Below are positions 18,662 through 26,636 of a stretch of 41,933 nt of DNA, piece after piece. The notes beneath the pieces are model-generated. The model worked only from the letters and a program-made list of their open reading frames with translations. It had not been told where the DNA came from and did no database searches. The position numbers and the translations under genes were made by a program. The first letter of the stretch is position 1. Every line of letters begins with the position of its first letter. The DNA comes from Nodosilinea foveolarum (lineage in GTDB: Bacteria > Cyanobacteriota > Cyanobacteriia > Phormidesmidales > Phormidesmidaceae): assembly GCA_003242035.1 (NCBI GenBank), contig QBMC01000021.1:1-41933 (forward strand). Reading direction: 5' to 3'.

Positions 18662-20998
18662 TTACTCACTGGCGGAAGAGCGACGGCGACGGCGACGCAC
18701 GACTGGTTCCTCGATTGGCTCTTCCTCGGTTGGTGCATCTAACGTTACGGGCGTAGCCCTTTTAGGAGCTTCGATGGGAGCTGCTGTTGCTGCTTCAGAT
18801 GAGTTAGTCAGCTCATCACTCGGTGTATTCTTGCGGCTAGCGGAGCGTCTGCGCCTTCCAACCGGCACGTCGCTAGATAGCTCTTCAGTTTCACCGCTGC
18901 TACCGTTAAGCACTGGCGCTGCACGGTTATTCTCTGAAGGAGAAGCTCCGTCAGCGCTCTCAGTCTCAGTCGTTTGCTCGCTGTCCAATCGACTAGGCGT
19001 CTCTATAATTCGCTTTTGCGGGGGTGCTTTTTCCTCGTTGTCGGTGTCTTCTATCGCCGCAGTTGCCTGGGTTTCGGCCTGGAGTTTTTGTCGGAATGCC
19101 TCTGCTTCACCCGGCAATACAACCGAAATCAGAGCGTTCTGGGGATTCTCAACGGCTTGCTCGCTGAGAACTAGTGGTGAAACCCCCATAACTGCATAGA
19201 TCCGCTGCTGCTCTTCAGTCATCTCAACGACTACAATTTCTGGCGGCTCTTCTAGCTTACGGCGACTGTTACGAGTGCGTTTGGTTTTAGCGATTGTTGT
19301 TTCTACGGCAGCGTCATTGTCTTTCGGCTCTGGAGCTTCTGGGGTGCGCTCCTCATCATGACTGCTGACTTTGTCCTGGCGACTGACGCTGCGATCGCTT
19401 CTATCTCGATCTACTGTAATGGGGATCGTAGGCGAGCTAGAAGACCTACGACTTCGAGGAGGCCCATTATCCGAGCGACTGCCATTATCCGAGCGACTGC
19501 CATTATCCGAGCGACTATCTGATCGGCCATCGGGTTTTTGCCGACGACGACGGCGACCGCCGCGACCATTCTTATCTTGGTAGCTAGGATGATTCATTAG
19601 ATCTAGCTCTTGTGGCTCAGTCTGGGGTTCCAAGCTCAGGGGTCTATCTCTGTTATTGCTCTCTTTCGCAGAAGGACGATTGGAAAAGCTTTGCGAAGGT
19701 GAGCTATAACCTGTTCCGCGAGTAGGGACGGCTGACATCTGAATGGCCGCTACAGGCTCCTCGCCTGGAACATGTGCTAGGTGGCCTAAGCCGCCGCAGG
19801 TCGGGCAGGTCTGTCCAAACAGCTCGTAAACGTTTTGGCCCTGGCGTTTTCGAGTCAGTTCTACTAATCCCAACTCAGAGAGCTGCGATATTTGCGGCCT
19901 AGATTTATCGGGTCGAATAGCCTTGCCGAACATCTCTAGCACCTGCATCTGATCGCGGCGGGTGTCCATGTCGATAAAGTCAACGATAATGACGCCTGCA
20001 ATATTGCGCAGGCGCATTTGCCGCGCAATTTCAACGGCGGCTTCGCAGTTTGTCCAAAGCACCGTTTCGCGGGCTGTGGCTGAGCGAGTAAATGAGCCAG
20101 AGTTCACGTCAATAACGGTGAGTGCTTCAGTCGGCTCAATGATAATGTAACCGCCCGAAGGCAAGTCTACCCGAGGCTTAAGTGACTCGCGAATGGCCGC
20201 ATTAACGCGGAAGTACTCCAAAATGGGCGTCCGTTCTTTGTGGTAGTCGAGGAGGATGCCGGTGGGCACTCGACTGTCGTCACTCCAGCTCGTGAGATGC
20301 TTGCGAGTGCGCTCAAAGCCGCTTTCTGTGTCGGTAACGATGCGATTAACATCGTCGCTATAAACGTCGCGCAGTACGCGCTGAATGAAGTCGTCGTCTC
20401 GGTTGAGCAGGGACGGTGGCCGAGTTGCCATAGCCTCTGCTTGTACTGATTCCCAGCTACGCTGTAGCGTTTCGAGGTCTTCAATAATGGCGTCTTCAGA
20501 AACGCCTTCCGCTTCGGTTCTAATCAGCAGCCCCATACCGGGCGGTTTGACTAAAATACCGAGCGCTCTTAGCCGGTTACGCTCACTCTCGGTGCGGATG
20601 CGTCTAGAAAGATTAACGCCTTTGCTGTAGGGCATCAGCACTAAGTAGCGACCGGGCAGCGTAACTTTGCCTGTCAGCCGAGGACCTTTGTTCCCCGTTG
20701 GCTCTTTCATGATTTGAACAAGCACTTTTTGCTGCGGCACAATCAGCTCAGTGATTGGGCCAGCCATGCGTTTGAGCTTGAGCGGCCCCAAGTCGGAAAC
20801 GTGCATAAAGCCGTTTTTGTCTTTGTCGCCGATGTTGATAAAGGCGGCATCAATACTGGGGAGAATGTTTTCCACCGTACCCAAGTAGATGTCGCCTACC
20901 TGATGACTGCCGGTGGCAACGATAATCTCTTGGATCTGATCTTCTGAAAAAACAGCGGCTATGCGGTGCTGCTCTGCAATAACTATTTGCTTTGGCAT
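18662..20998 (-). CDS. rne: Ribonuclease E/G (RNase E)
   Basis: A 778-residue endoribonuclease for mRNA decay and rRNA/tRNA maturation. The S1 domain is at about 34-125 (VGDIYLGTVENILPSIDAAF). Catalytic Asp297 (VIDVNSGS) and Asp340 (IIVDFIDM) are 43 residues apart, as in E. coli. The Zn-link CPTC (Cys398, Cys401) supports tetramer formation. The catalytic part ends near 420; the rest is a disordered, charged tail with Arg-rich patches. The very C terminus has RRRRRRSSA, the motif reported to bind PNPase in cyanobacteria. Three 18-bp in-frame repeats (19464-19517) encode Ser-Asp-Asn-Gly-(Ser/Pro)-Arg-type units. ATG start with AGAGGAA before it. A long leader lies upstream. Confidence 0.97.
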   Translation of the reverse strand: MPKQIVIAEQHRIAAVFSEDQIQEIIVATGSHQVGDIYLGTVENILPSIDAAFINIGDKDKNGFMHVSDLGPLKLKRMAGPITELIVPQQKVLVQIMKEPTGNKGPRLTGKVTLPGRYLVLMPYSKGVNLSRRIRTESERNRLRALGILVKPPGMGLLIRTEAEGVSEDAIIEDLETLQRSWESVQAEAMATRPPSLLNRDDDFIQRVLRDVYSDDVNRIVTDTESGFERTRKHLTSWSDDSRVPTGILLDYHKERTPILEYFRVNAAIRESLKPRVDLPSGGYIIIEPTEALTVIDVNSGSFTRSATARETVLWTNCEAAVEIARQMRLRNIAGVIIVDFIDMDTRRDQMQVLEMFGKAIRPDKSRPQISQLSELGLVELTRKRQGQNVYELFGQTCPTCGGLGHLAHVPGEEPVAAIQMSAVPTRGTGYSSPSQSFSNRPSAKESNNRDRPLSLEPQTEPQELDLMNHPSYQDKNGRGGRRRRRQKPDGRSDSRSDNGSRSDNGSRSDNGPPRSRRSSSSPTIPITVDRDRSDRSVSRQDKVSSHDEERTPEAPEPKDNDAAVETTIAKTKRTRNSRRKLEEPPEIVVVEMTEEQQRIYAVMGVSPLVLSEQAVENPQNALISVVLPGEAEAFRQKLQAETQATAAIEDTDNEEKAPPQKRIIETPSRLDSEQTTETESADGASPSENNRAAPVLNGSSGETEELSSDVPVGRRRRSASRKNTPSDELTNSSEAATAAPIEAPKRATPVTLDAPTEEEPIEEPVVRRRRRRSSASE
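19464..19517 (-). repeat. Three 18-bp tandem repeats in the rne tail
   Basis: CCATTATCCGAGCGACTG is present three times (19464-19481, 19482-19499 and 19500-19517; the last copy differs at one base). The units are in frame, so copy-number change would alter only the length of the disordered tail. Confidence 0.95.
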
Positions 20999-21132
20999 TC
21001 AATATTCCTCTGAACCCTATCGGCTAGTGCCTATCCTTTAGGCGTCACTATGGATGGATTCTTGAGTTAAAAATTAGGTGAAAGAACGGGTCTTTGAACT
21101 GGGCTTGAAGCTGATCGTTAAAACTGACTGGC

Positions 21133-21163
21133 TAAGAGATTTTTAGTGAAACAAAATCTCTTA
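21133..21163 (-). other. Hairpin in the rne leader, 11-bp stem
   Basis: TAAGAGATTTT (21133-21143) and AAAATCTCTTA (21153-21163) pair perfectly across a 9-nt loop. The stem is A/T-rich, a style of structure RNase E can bind beside. Confidence 0.6.
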
Positions 21164-21277
21164 ACGGCTAGCTACGCTGCAAGAATTTGAAAGAGTAAGG
21201 TTTAGAAGACAAGCACTTGGAAGCGAAAACTAAGTGAGAAGTCTCTTTCTCCAAATAGATTGTTCTTCTGTTTGAGG

Positions 21278-21298
21278 CCGTTTCCAATTTAGAAACGG
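21278..21298 (-). other. Hairpin in the rne leader, 7-bp stem
   Basis: CCGTTTC (21278-21284) and GAAACGG (21292-21298) form a perfect stem with a 7-nt A/T-rich loop. Confidence 0.5.
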
Positions 21299-21384
21299 TT
21301 GCAGATGGCTGCTAAGGCGATCGCCTATCCTCGGACTGAACTTTTCTCCAGTTCTTTCTTAGTTCTTTATCAATAGTGCGTACT

Positions 21385-21407
21385 GGTATCTTGCTATGCA
21401 AGATACC
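21385..21407 (-). other. Tight 10-bp hairpin in the rne leader
   Basis: GGTATCTTGC (21385-21394) and GCAAGATACC (21398-21407) with a 3-nt loop. It is the most stable-looking element of the leader, extended by further pairs after one mismatch. Confidence 0.65.
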
Positions 21408-21526
21408 GGCATCTGCAACCTTGACGAAGAACAATTCTAAATTCAGCGTTGGCCATATCCCCCAATATTGACTAGCGCTCAGCTCATCCGGGCTAGTCTC
21501 GATCTGGTTACGGCTTCCGTGGCTGT

Positions 21527-21555
21527 ATTATAGCGCCAGTGGTGATTTTGTGGAA
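21527..21555 (-). promoter_or_regulatory. Candidate rne promoter
   Basis: On the minus strand TATAAT (21527-21532) lies 17 bp from TTCCAC (21550-21555), which is a poor -35. The -10 is perfect. The position fits a long autoregulated leader. Confidence 0.35.
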
Positions 21556-21659
21556 TTTTTCGATACAAAAACTTAATAAGTGGCTTTTTTGGCTACCTAT
21601 CTTTGCCTTTAATTTAGCGTCCCAGTACGATGCCTAACCTCTATGGACTGCTTCATCTT

Positions 21660-21700
21660 AAAAACGGTCAAAGGCTGAGTATCAAGCCTTTGACCGTTTT
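21660..21700 (-). terminator. Intrinsic terminator of rnj
   Basis: A perfect 16-bp inverted repeat, AAAACGGTCAAAGGCT (21661-21676) and AGCCTTTGACCGTTTT (21685-21700), with an 8-nt loop. On the minus strand the stem ends in TTTTT. It lies 70 nt after the rnj stop and insulates rne from the upstream operon. Confidence 0.9.
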
Positions 21701-21769
21701 GGCGGAGCTATTCTCTAGATCTATAAAGAACCTAGAATTTAGAATTCGTAAGCGGGCACGGTGTCTCTG

Positions 21770-23647
21770 TTAAGACGCGGATGCTGTGGAGAGCGATCGC
21801 CGACGCCGTCCATCCGATCCATTCCGCTTGATCGGCTCAGATGGGTCAGAATTATCGCCCTTAGCCGATGTATCTACGCTGTCAACATGCTGAAGCATTA
21901 ACACGGCCACCGGATACTGCTTGGGCAGCTCGCGGCGAATAAAGCGACGGAGGTCTTCTTCGAGGCGCGACTGCAAACCCGTCCAGTTCACGGTAGGTCG
22001 CTGACTGTCTGGATTCTCGACGACTTCCTTGAAGCGATCGCGCACCGACTTCTTCACTACTGGAATGGCACTGCGCTCCCACTGCTCCTGAGTCTTGGTG
22101 GTCACCACGCCGCGTAGATTAACCGCAGGCTCACCTAGTAGCTCACCTTGGCCATTAACCGTAGCCGAGACGGTGATAATGCCGTCCTCTGCTAGCTGCT
22201 GACGCTCCTTGAGAACGGCGTGCTCAACGATACCTGTACGGGAAGCATCAACGAGTTCAATTCCGGCAGTTACTTTCCCATCTACCTTCATGCTGTCGGA
22301 AGTGATTTTGACCACGTCGCCGTTATTCAAAATGGCGATATTGCCCGCTTCAACGCCTGATTGCTGAGCCATTTCTGCGTGCTTAACTAACATCCGGTGT
22401 TCGCCGTGAACGGGGATGAAGAACTTGGGCCGCGTGAGGGCCAGCATCAGCTTATGGTCTTCCTGATAGCCGTGGCCAGAAACGTGAAGCCCTTTACCCT
22501 TGCCGTACATGACGCGAGCGCCCTGCTGCATGAGCTTGTCAATGGTATTGACTACGCTAATAGTGTTGCCAGGAATAGGGTTGGAGGAAAAGATGACGGT
22601 ATCACCTTTCTGAATTCTAATCTGACGGTGGGAGTGGTTGGCGATCCGGGTTAGCGCTGCCATCGGTTCACCCTGTGATCCGGTCGTCAAAATCATCGCC
22701 TTCTCGTCGGGGCACTGCTTGAGCATGTTCAACGGCTTAAACAAGCTGTCGGGTGCGTTGATATAGCCCAGGTTGCGGGCGTGAGCGATGACGTTGAGCA
22801 TGGAGCGGCCAACGACAAATACGTCGCGCTTATGCTTTTGAGCTAGCTCTAGCAACATGCTGACGCGGTGCACAGAGGAGGCAAAAGTGGTGACAAACAG
22901 CCGTCCTTGGGCGTCGTTGAACTCCCGATCAAGGTTAGGAAATACAGCGCGTTCGGAAGGCGTATTACCTGGAATCTCAGCGTTAGTAGAGTCGCTAATT
23001 AGGCAGAGGACACCTTTCTCGCCGTATTCTGCAATTTTTTGAAAGTCGAAGAATTCGCCGTCTACCGGAGTGTGGTCTACTTTGAAGTCGCCGCTGTGGA
23101 TAATCGTGCCCACAGGCGTTTCGATGGCCATGGTAAAGCTATCCGCCATGGAGTGGGTGTTGCGGATGTACTGCGCCTTAAAGTGCTTACCAAACTGGAC
23201 AATGTCGCGTGGGCCAACGGTGTGGATGACGGTGCGATCGCGCACACCCGCTTCTTCCAATTTCCCTTCTAGCAAAGCCATCGCCAATCGAGGGCCGTGA
23301 ATGACTGGAATATTGAACTGCTTGAGGTGAAAAGCAATGCCGCCAATGTGGTCTTCGTGACCGTGGGTGACAATCATGCCCTTGATTTTGTGCTGATTCT
23401 CTTTGAGATAGGTAATGTCGGGCAGCACGATGTTGACGCCGTGCATCCCTTCTGTAGGGAATGACAGACCCGCATCTAGCAGGACAATCTCATCGTCGTA
23501 TTCGAAGACGCAGGTGTTTTTCCCAATCTCGTGCAGGCCGCCCAACGGAATAATTTTTAAGGTCTTGCTGTCTGACTGCTTAGGGCTTGGCTTTTTATCT
23601 ACCTGATTGGTTTTACTGGGTCTGCTTCTACTGATAGTTCTACTCAT
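21770..23647 (-). CDS. rnj: Ribonuclease J
   Basis: A 625-residue metallo-beta-lactamase/beta-CASP nuclease with 5'-3' exo- and endoribonuclease activity in its family. The zinc site THGHEDHIGG has His95, His97, Asp99 and His100. IRNTHSMADS, IHSGDFKVDHTP, ISDSTNAE and the later PVHGEHRM are further metal or core motifs. There is a basic N-terminal extension of about 28 residues and a basic C-terminal tail of about 35. The start is ATG at 23647 with AAGGAAG 4 nt before it. It is the distal gene of a minus-strand asd-dapA-rnj run, although 629 bp separate it from dapA, so it may have its own promoter. Confidence 0.96.
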   Translation of the reverse strand: MSRTISRSRPSKTNQVDKKPSPKQSDSKTLKIIPLGGLHEIGKNTCVFEYDDEIVLLDAGLSFPTEGMHGVNIVLPDITYLKENQHKIKGMIVTHGHEDHIGGIAFHLKQFNIPVIHGPRLAMALLEGKLEEAGVRDRTVIHTVGPRDIVQFGKHFKAQYIRNTHSMADSFTMAIETPVGTIIHSGDFKVDHTPVDGEFFDFQKIAEYGEKGVLCLISDSTNAEIPGNTPSERAVFPNLDREFNDAQGRLFVTTFASSVHRVSMLLELAQKHKRDVFVVGRSMLNVIAHARNLGYINAPDSLFKPLNMLKQCPDEKAMILTTGSQGEPMAALTRIANHSHRQIRIQKGDTVIFSSNPIPGNTISVVNTIDKLMQQGARVMYGKGKGLHVSGHGYQEDHKLMLALTRPKFFIPVHGEHRMLVKHAEMAQQSGVEAGNIAILNNGDVVKITSDSMKVDGKVTAGIELVDASRTGIVEHAVLKERQQLAEDGIITVSATVNGQGELLGEPAVNLRGVVTTKTQEQWERSAIPVVKKSVRDRFKEVVENPDSQRPTVNWTGLQSRLEEDLRRFIRRELPKQYPVAVLMLQHVDSVDTSAKGDNSDPSEPIKRNGSDGRRRRSLSTASAS

Positions 23648-24276
23648 GTAGCTTCCTTTAGTTAAAAAATTGAAGGCTGGAAAAACGGTTGGGTCATGTT
23701 TTCGAAACAGTCGGCAAAAAGTGGACTACTTGGCCCTGAGGTGATTTTTGCCGACGTTCGATTGACCCTACTAGCTCGCTGCTGGGGCTTGGGCCTGTTG
23801 ACGCTCTGCGGGCGGAAAGTAAGCGCAAGAACGAGCGAATGCGGTGATTTTTTTAGTCGTCAAGGTATCTTCCTGTTTTTAATAAATTGCATTGATGGCT
23901 GCACATGTTCTGTCCGACTGTGGATGAATCGTTTGTAAAACCAGTGATTTTCAGATGGAGGTATATTGAGAATTGGGCTGTCAGTGGCGGGTTCTGAGGG
24001 TGGGCTGTAGAGTGATAGGTGGTGGCTATGGCCTTAAAATTTCGTTAGCTGCTTCAGGCTATATGAGGGTGTTTGCCCGAATTTAGCGCTACTCATAGAA
24101 TGGTTTGGAGAGAACTGACTGATCAAACCAGATGTAGAATGCCTACTGTTTTACGTTCTCTACCTGTCTCTATTCTACCTGATGTCAGTATGTCTGTACT
24201 GGATAAACGTTTGGGGTGTTTTCCACCGGTGCGTTGTCGGTGGATAACCTTCTCGGAATTTCTAGTTTGTCAGAGC
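23648..24276. other. Gene-poor spacer between dapA and rnj
   Basis: 629 bp with no protein I recognise. Small open frames exist on the plus strand but have no family features and no ribosome-binding site. The stretch must contain the rnj leader and perhaps its promoter; I could not identify a convincing -35/-10 pair or terminator. Confidence 0.4.
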
Positions 24277-25203
24277 CTAGCTTACTTTCAGCAAGTTCAT
24301 CTGAATGAGCGTTCTTTCAATCTGCTGCTGCAAGTCGAGCGAGCCTTCACATAGGGGGAGTCGGCAGTTGCCTACTTCCCATCCCTGCAATGTTAGCGCT
24401 ACTTTTAAGGGAATGGGGCTAGTGACCGCAAACAGTGTTTTGAATAGCGGAAAAAGTTCTAGATGTAAGGCGGTGGCCTCACTGACCTTGCCCGACGCAA
24501 ACGCCCTGACCATTTGCTGTAGCTTATCGCCTACCAGATGACTTGCTACGCTGACAACGCCGACAGCTCCTACGGAGAGCATCGGCAACGTTAGGGAGTC
24601 ATCTCCAGAATAGATTTCAAAACCGGCCGACCCCTGCTGCTGAGCGCGCCGACTGATTTCGCTGACCTGATCAAGGTTCCCACTAGCTTCTTTGATAGCA
24701 ACGATGTTAGGAATGCTTGATAGTTCGACGACGGTTTCAGGTAATAGATTGCAGCTAGTGCGCCCAGGCACATTGTAAAGCATGATTGGCAAGTCGGGCA
24801 CTGCACGGGCGATCGCCTCAAAGTGTCCCTTCAATCCGGCTTGTGGCGGCTTGTTGTAGTAAGGAACGACCTGAAGAGAGCCGTCTAATCCCAACTTATC
24901 CGCTTTTTGGGTGGCTTCTATGGCCTCTTGGGTGCTGTTAGAGCCGGTGCCCGCTAGGATTTTGGCGCGATCTCCCACTGCCCCCTTTACAACTTTAAAC
25001 AGCTCATATTCCTCAGCCCAGGTCAAAGCCGGTGACTCGCCGGTTGTCCCACACACCACCACCGCATCGGTGCCATGATCCACCAGGTAGTTAGAAAACT
25101 TCTCGACTACCGGATAATTCACTTTTCCAGAGGGCAAAAAAGGCGTAATCATCGCCGTCAGCACCCGACCAAAGTAAGGCGCAGCGCTATCAGAACTCGT
25201 CAT
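24277..25203 (-). CDS. dapA: 4-hydroxy-tetrahydrodipicolinate synthase
   Basis: A 308-residue class I aldolase that condenses pyruvate with aspartate semialdehyde, the first committed step of lysine and diaminopimelate synthesis. Lys171 (AIKEASGN) is the Schiff-base lysine and Tyr143 (LYNVPGRTS) its partner, 28 residues apart as in E. coli. [16 protein letters not shown] carries the Thr-Thr pair of the active site, and [12 protein letters not shown] is the usual late motif. ATG start at 25203, without a clear Shine-Dalgarno. It lies 53 bp after asd, which makes its substrate; the two are surely co-transcribed. Confidence 0.97.
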   Translation of the reverse strand: MTSSDSAAPYFGRVLTAMITPFLPSGKVNYPVVEKFSNYLVDHGTDAVVVCGTTGESPALTWAEEYELFKVVKGAVGDRAKILAGTGSNSTQEAIEATQKADKLGLDGSLQVVPYYNKPPQAGLKGHFEAIARAVPDLPIMLYNVPGRTSCNLLPETVVELSSIPNIVAIKEASGNLDQVSEISRRAQQQGSAGFEIYSGDDSLTLPMLSVGAVGVVSVASHLVGDKLQQMVRAFASGKVSEATALHLELFPLFKTLFAVTSPIPLKVALTLQGWEVGNCRLPLCEGSLDLQQQIERTLIQMNLLKVS

Positions 25204-25256
25204 GCTAAGTACTCGTCGTATGTCATAAAACCTCAGATAATCACCGGCTAAAAAAT

Positions 25257-26297
25257 CTACACAGAAACCGCTGTCGGCTGCTTAAGCCACTGTTTCGCCA
25301 CCACTAATTCGGCGATTTGTATTGCATTCAGCGCGGCTCCTTTACGAATTTGGTCGCCACATAGCCACAGCTCCAGTCCGTTCGGATGGGATAAGTCCTG
25401 GCGAATACGTCCGACTAGCACGTCATCTTCGCCGCTGGCATCAATCGGCATAGGAAAGTAGTTAGCTTCCCAGTCTTCTTTGAGGGTTACGCCTTTTGCT
25501 TGGGCGATCGCCTCTCTTGCCTCAGCCACCGAAAACGGCTGCCAAAACTCTAAATTCACCGCCTCCGAATGCGCTCTGAGCACCGGCACTCGAATGCAGG
25601 TAGCCGACACTCTCAGGTCAGAAACGCCAAATATTTTCCGCGTCTCATTCACCATTTTCATCTCTTCCTCGCAGTAGCCCTGCTCATTCAGCGGCGAGTT
25701 GTGAGGAAAGAGATTGAAGGCCAACGGATAAGGGAAGCTCTCGGTCGGTGGCGTTTTGCCATCGAGTATAGCCCGAGCCTGCTGCTTCACTTCTTCCATC
25801 GCCCGAGCGCCCGCCCCGCTAGCCGATTGATAGGTCGCTACGACGACCCGACGAATTGGTTGAATTTGATGTAGCGGCCATAGGGCAACGCTCATCAGAA
25901 TGGTGGTGCAGTTGGGGTTGGCAATAATGCCCGAGTGGTCTTTCGCGTCGTCAGGATTCACTTCAGGAACAACCAGCGGAACCGAAGCTTCCATTCTGAA
26001 AGCGCTAGAGTTATCAATCATCAGTGCGCCTGCATCGACGATTGCCTTCGCCCACTGCTTCGACGTGGAGCCACCTGCCGATGCCAGCACAATGTCTACG
26101 CCCTTAAACGCTTCGGCACTGGTTTCCTCAACCGTTAGTGACTTTCCTTTGAAGCTAACCTGTTTGCCCGCTGATCGTGGCGAGGCCAATAGCTTCAACG
26201 ACTTAATAGGAAAATTGCGCTCTTCTAACAGGGCGAGTAATTCGGTGCCAACAGCACCGGTAGCGCCCATAAGGGCAACGTTATAAGCGTCAGGCAC
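25257..26297 (-). CDS. asd: Aspartate-semialdehyde dehydrogenase
   Basis: A 346-residue NADPH-dependent enzyme that reduces aspartyl phosphate to aspartate semialdehyde for the lysine, threonine and methionine pathways. The Rossmann start is [23 protein letters not shown]; the catalytic Cys130 sits in NPNCTTI; later motifs include [18 protein letters not shown] and [16 protein letters not shown]. The start is GTG at 26297, preceded by a strong GGAGG 6 nt upstream. It is the first gene of asd-dapA(-rnj) and is divergent from tig across a 339-bp region with direct repeats. Confidence 0.97.
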   Translation of the reverse strand: MPDAYNVALMGATGAVGTELLALLEERNFPIKSLKLLASPRSAGKQVSFKGKSLTVEETSAEAFKGVDIVLASAGGSTSKQWAKAIVDAGALMIDNSSAFRMEASVPLVVPEVNPDDAKDHSGIIANPNCTTILMSVALWPLHQIQPIRRVVVATYQSASGAGARAMEEVKQQARAILDGKTPPTESFPYPLAFNLFPHNSPLNEQGYCEEEMKMVNETRKIFGVSDLRVSATCIRVPVLRAHSEAVNLEFWQPFSVAEAREAIAQAKGVTLKEDWEANYFPMPIDASGEDDVLVGRIRQDLSHPNGLELWLCGDQIRKGAALNAIQIAELVVAKQWLKQPTAVSV

Positions 26298-26376
26298 GAG
26301 TGTCCTCCAGGTTGGACTTACGACTCCACAGCTTGTGAATGTCAGCCCAAAAAAGTATTAGGCTGTGCTCATATTA

Positions 26377-26403
26377 TCTGTATATCTGACTTTCTGTATA
26401 TCT
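26377..26403. repeat. 11-bp direct repeat pair upstream of asd
   Basis: TCTGTATATCT occurs at 26377-26387 and again at 26393-26403, a 16-bp period. The repeats overlap where a -35 for the candidate asd promoter would lie. Confidence 0.85.
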
Positions 26404-26538
26404 AGCTATTCAATGATCCTGATTAACGACCTTGATTCAAGTTTCTTCAGAATCAATATAATTCAGGTGTATGATACTCAACTGCACTAGGCATTTCTGC
26501 ACTCTACATGGTTTCAATCAACGTATAGTCCTCAGACG

Positions 26539-26589
26539 CATACAGTCTTTGAGTCCATACAGTCTTTGAGTCCATACAGTCTTTGAGTC
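26539..26589. repeat. Three perfect 17-bp tandem repeats upstream of tig
   Basis: CATACAGTCTTTGAGTC is repeated head to tail three times without mismatch (26539-26555, 26556-26572 and 26573-26589), ending 47 bp before the tig ATG. Lying downstream of the candidate promoter, they would be in the tig 5' leader. Confidence 0.97.
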
Positions 26590-26636
26590 GTAGAGTGTCC
26601 GAAATGACCAGTCAATTACCACCACCGTATTTGTAA

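Larger units (their letters stand above)
20999..21655 (-). other. rne upstream region and probable long 5' leader
   Basis: No gene is visible in about 660 bp upstream of rne. A TATAAT (minus strand, 21527-21532) with a poor -35 17 bp away could be the rne promoter, giving a leader of about 520 nt. Inside it are three inverted repeats, listed separately (21133-21163, 21278-21298, 21385-21407). rne leaders in E. coli and, from memory, in cyanobacteria mediate RNase E autoregulation, so the same is inferred here. Confidence 0.5.
26298..26636. promoter_or_regulatory. Divergent asd / tig control region
   Basis: 339 bp without a gene. On the plus strand TATAAT at 26457-26462, with TTGATT at 26432-26437 (19-bp spacer), could start tig. 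On the minus strand GATAAT (26373-26378) could be the asd -10. Two repeat families lie here: an 11-bp direct pair nearer asd and a 17-bp triplet nearer tig. Confidence 0.4.

Noticed and set aside
18774-19199. 141-codon frame antisense to the rne tail
   Set aside because: It mirrors the disordered charged tail of RNase E; no independent signal.
23696-23938. 80-codon plus-strand frame upstream of rnj
   Set aside because: No recognisable motif or Shine-Dalgarno; composition is not gene-like.
24073-24354. 93-codon plus-strand frame overlapping the dapA 3' end
   Set aside because: No family resemblance, no ribosome-binding site, and its second half is antisense to dapA.
26539-26589. CRISPR array
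   Set aside because: The three copies are contiguous with no spacers, and there are no cas genes in the window. The 21-bp array at 36046 is rejected for the same reason.
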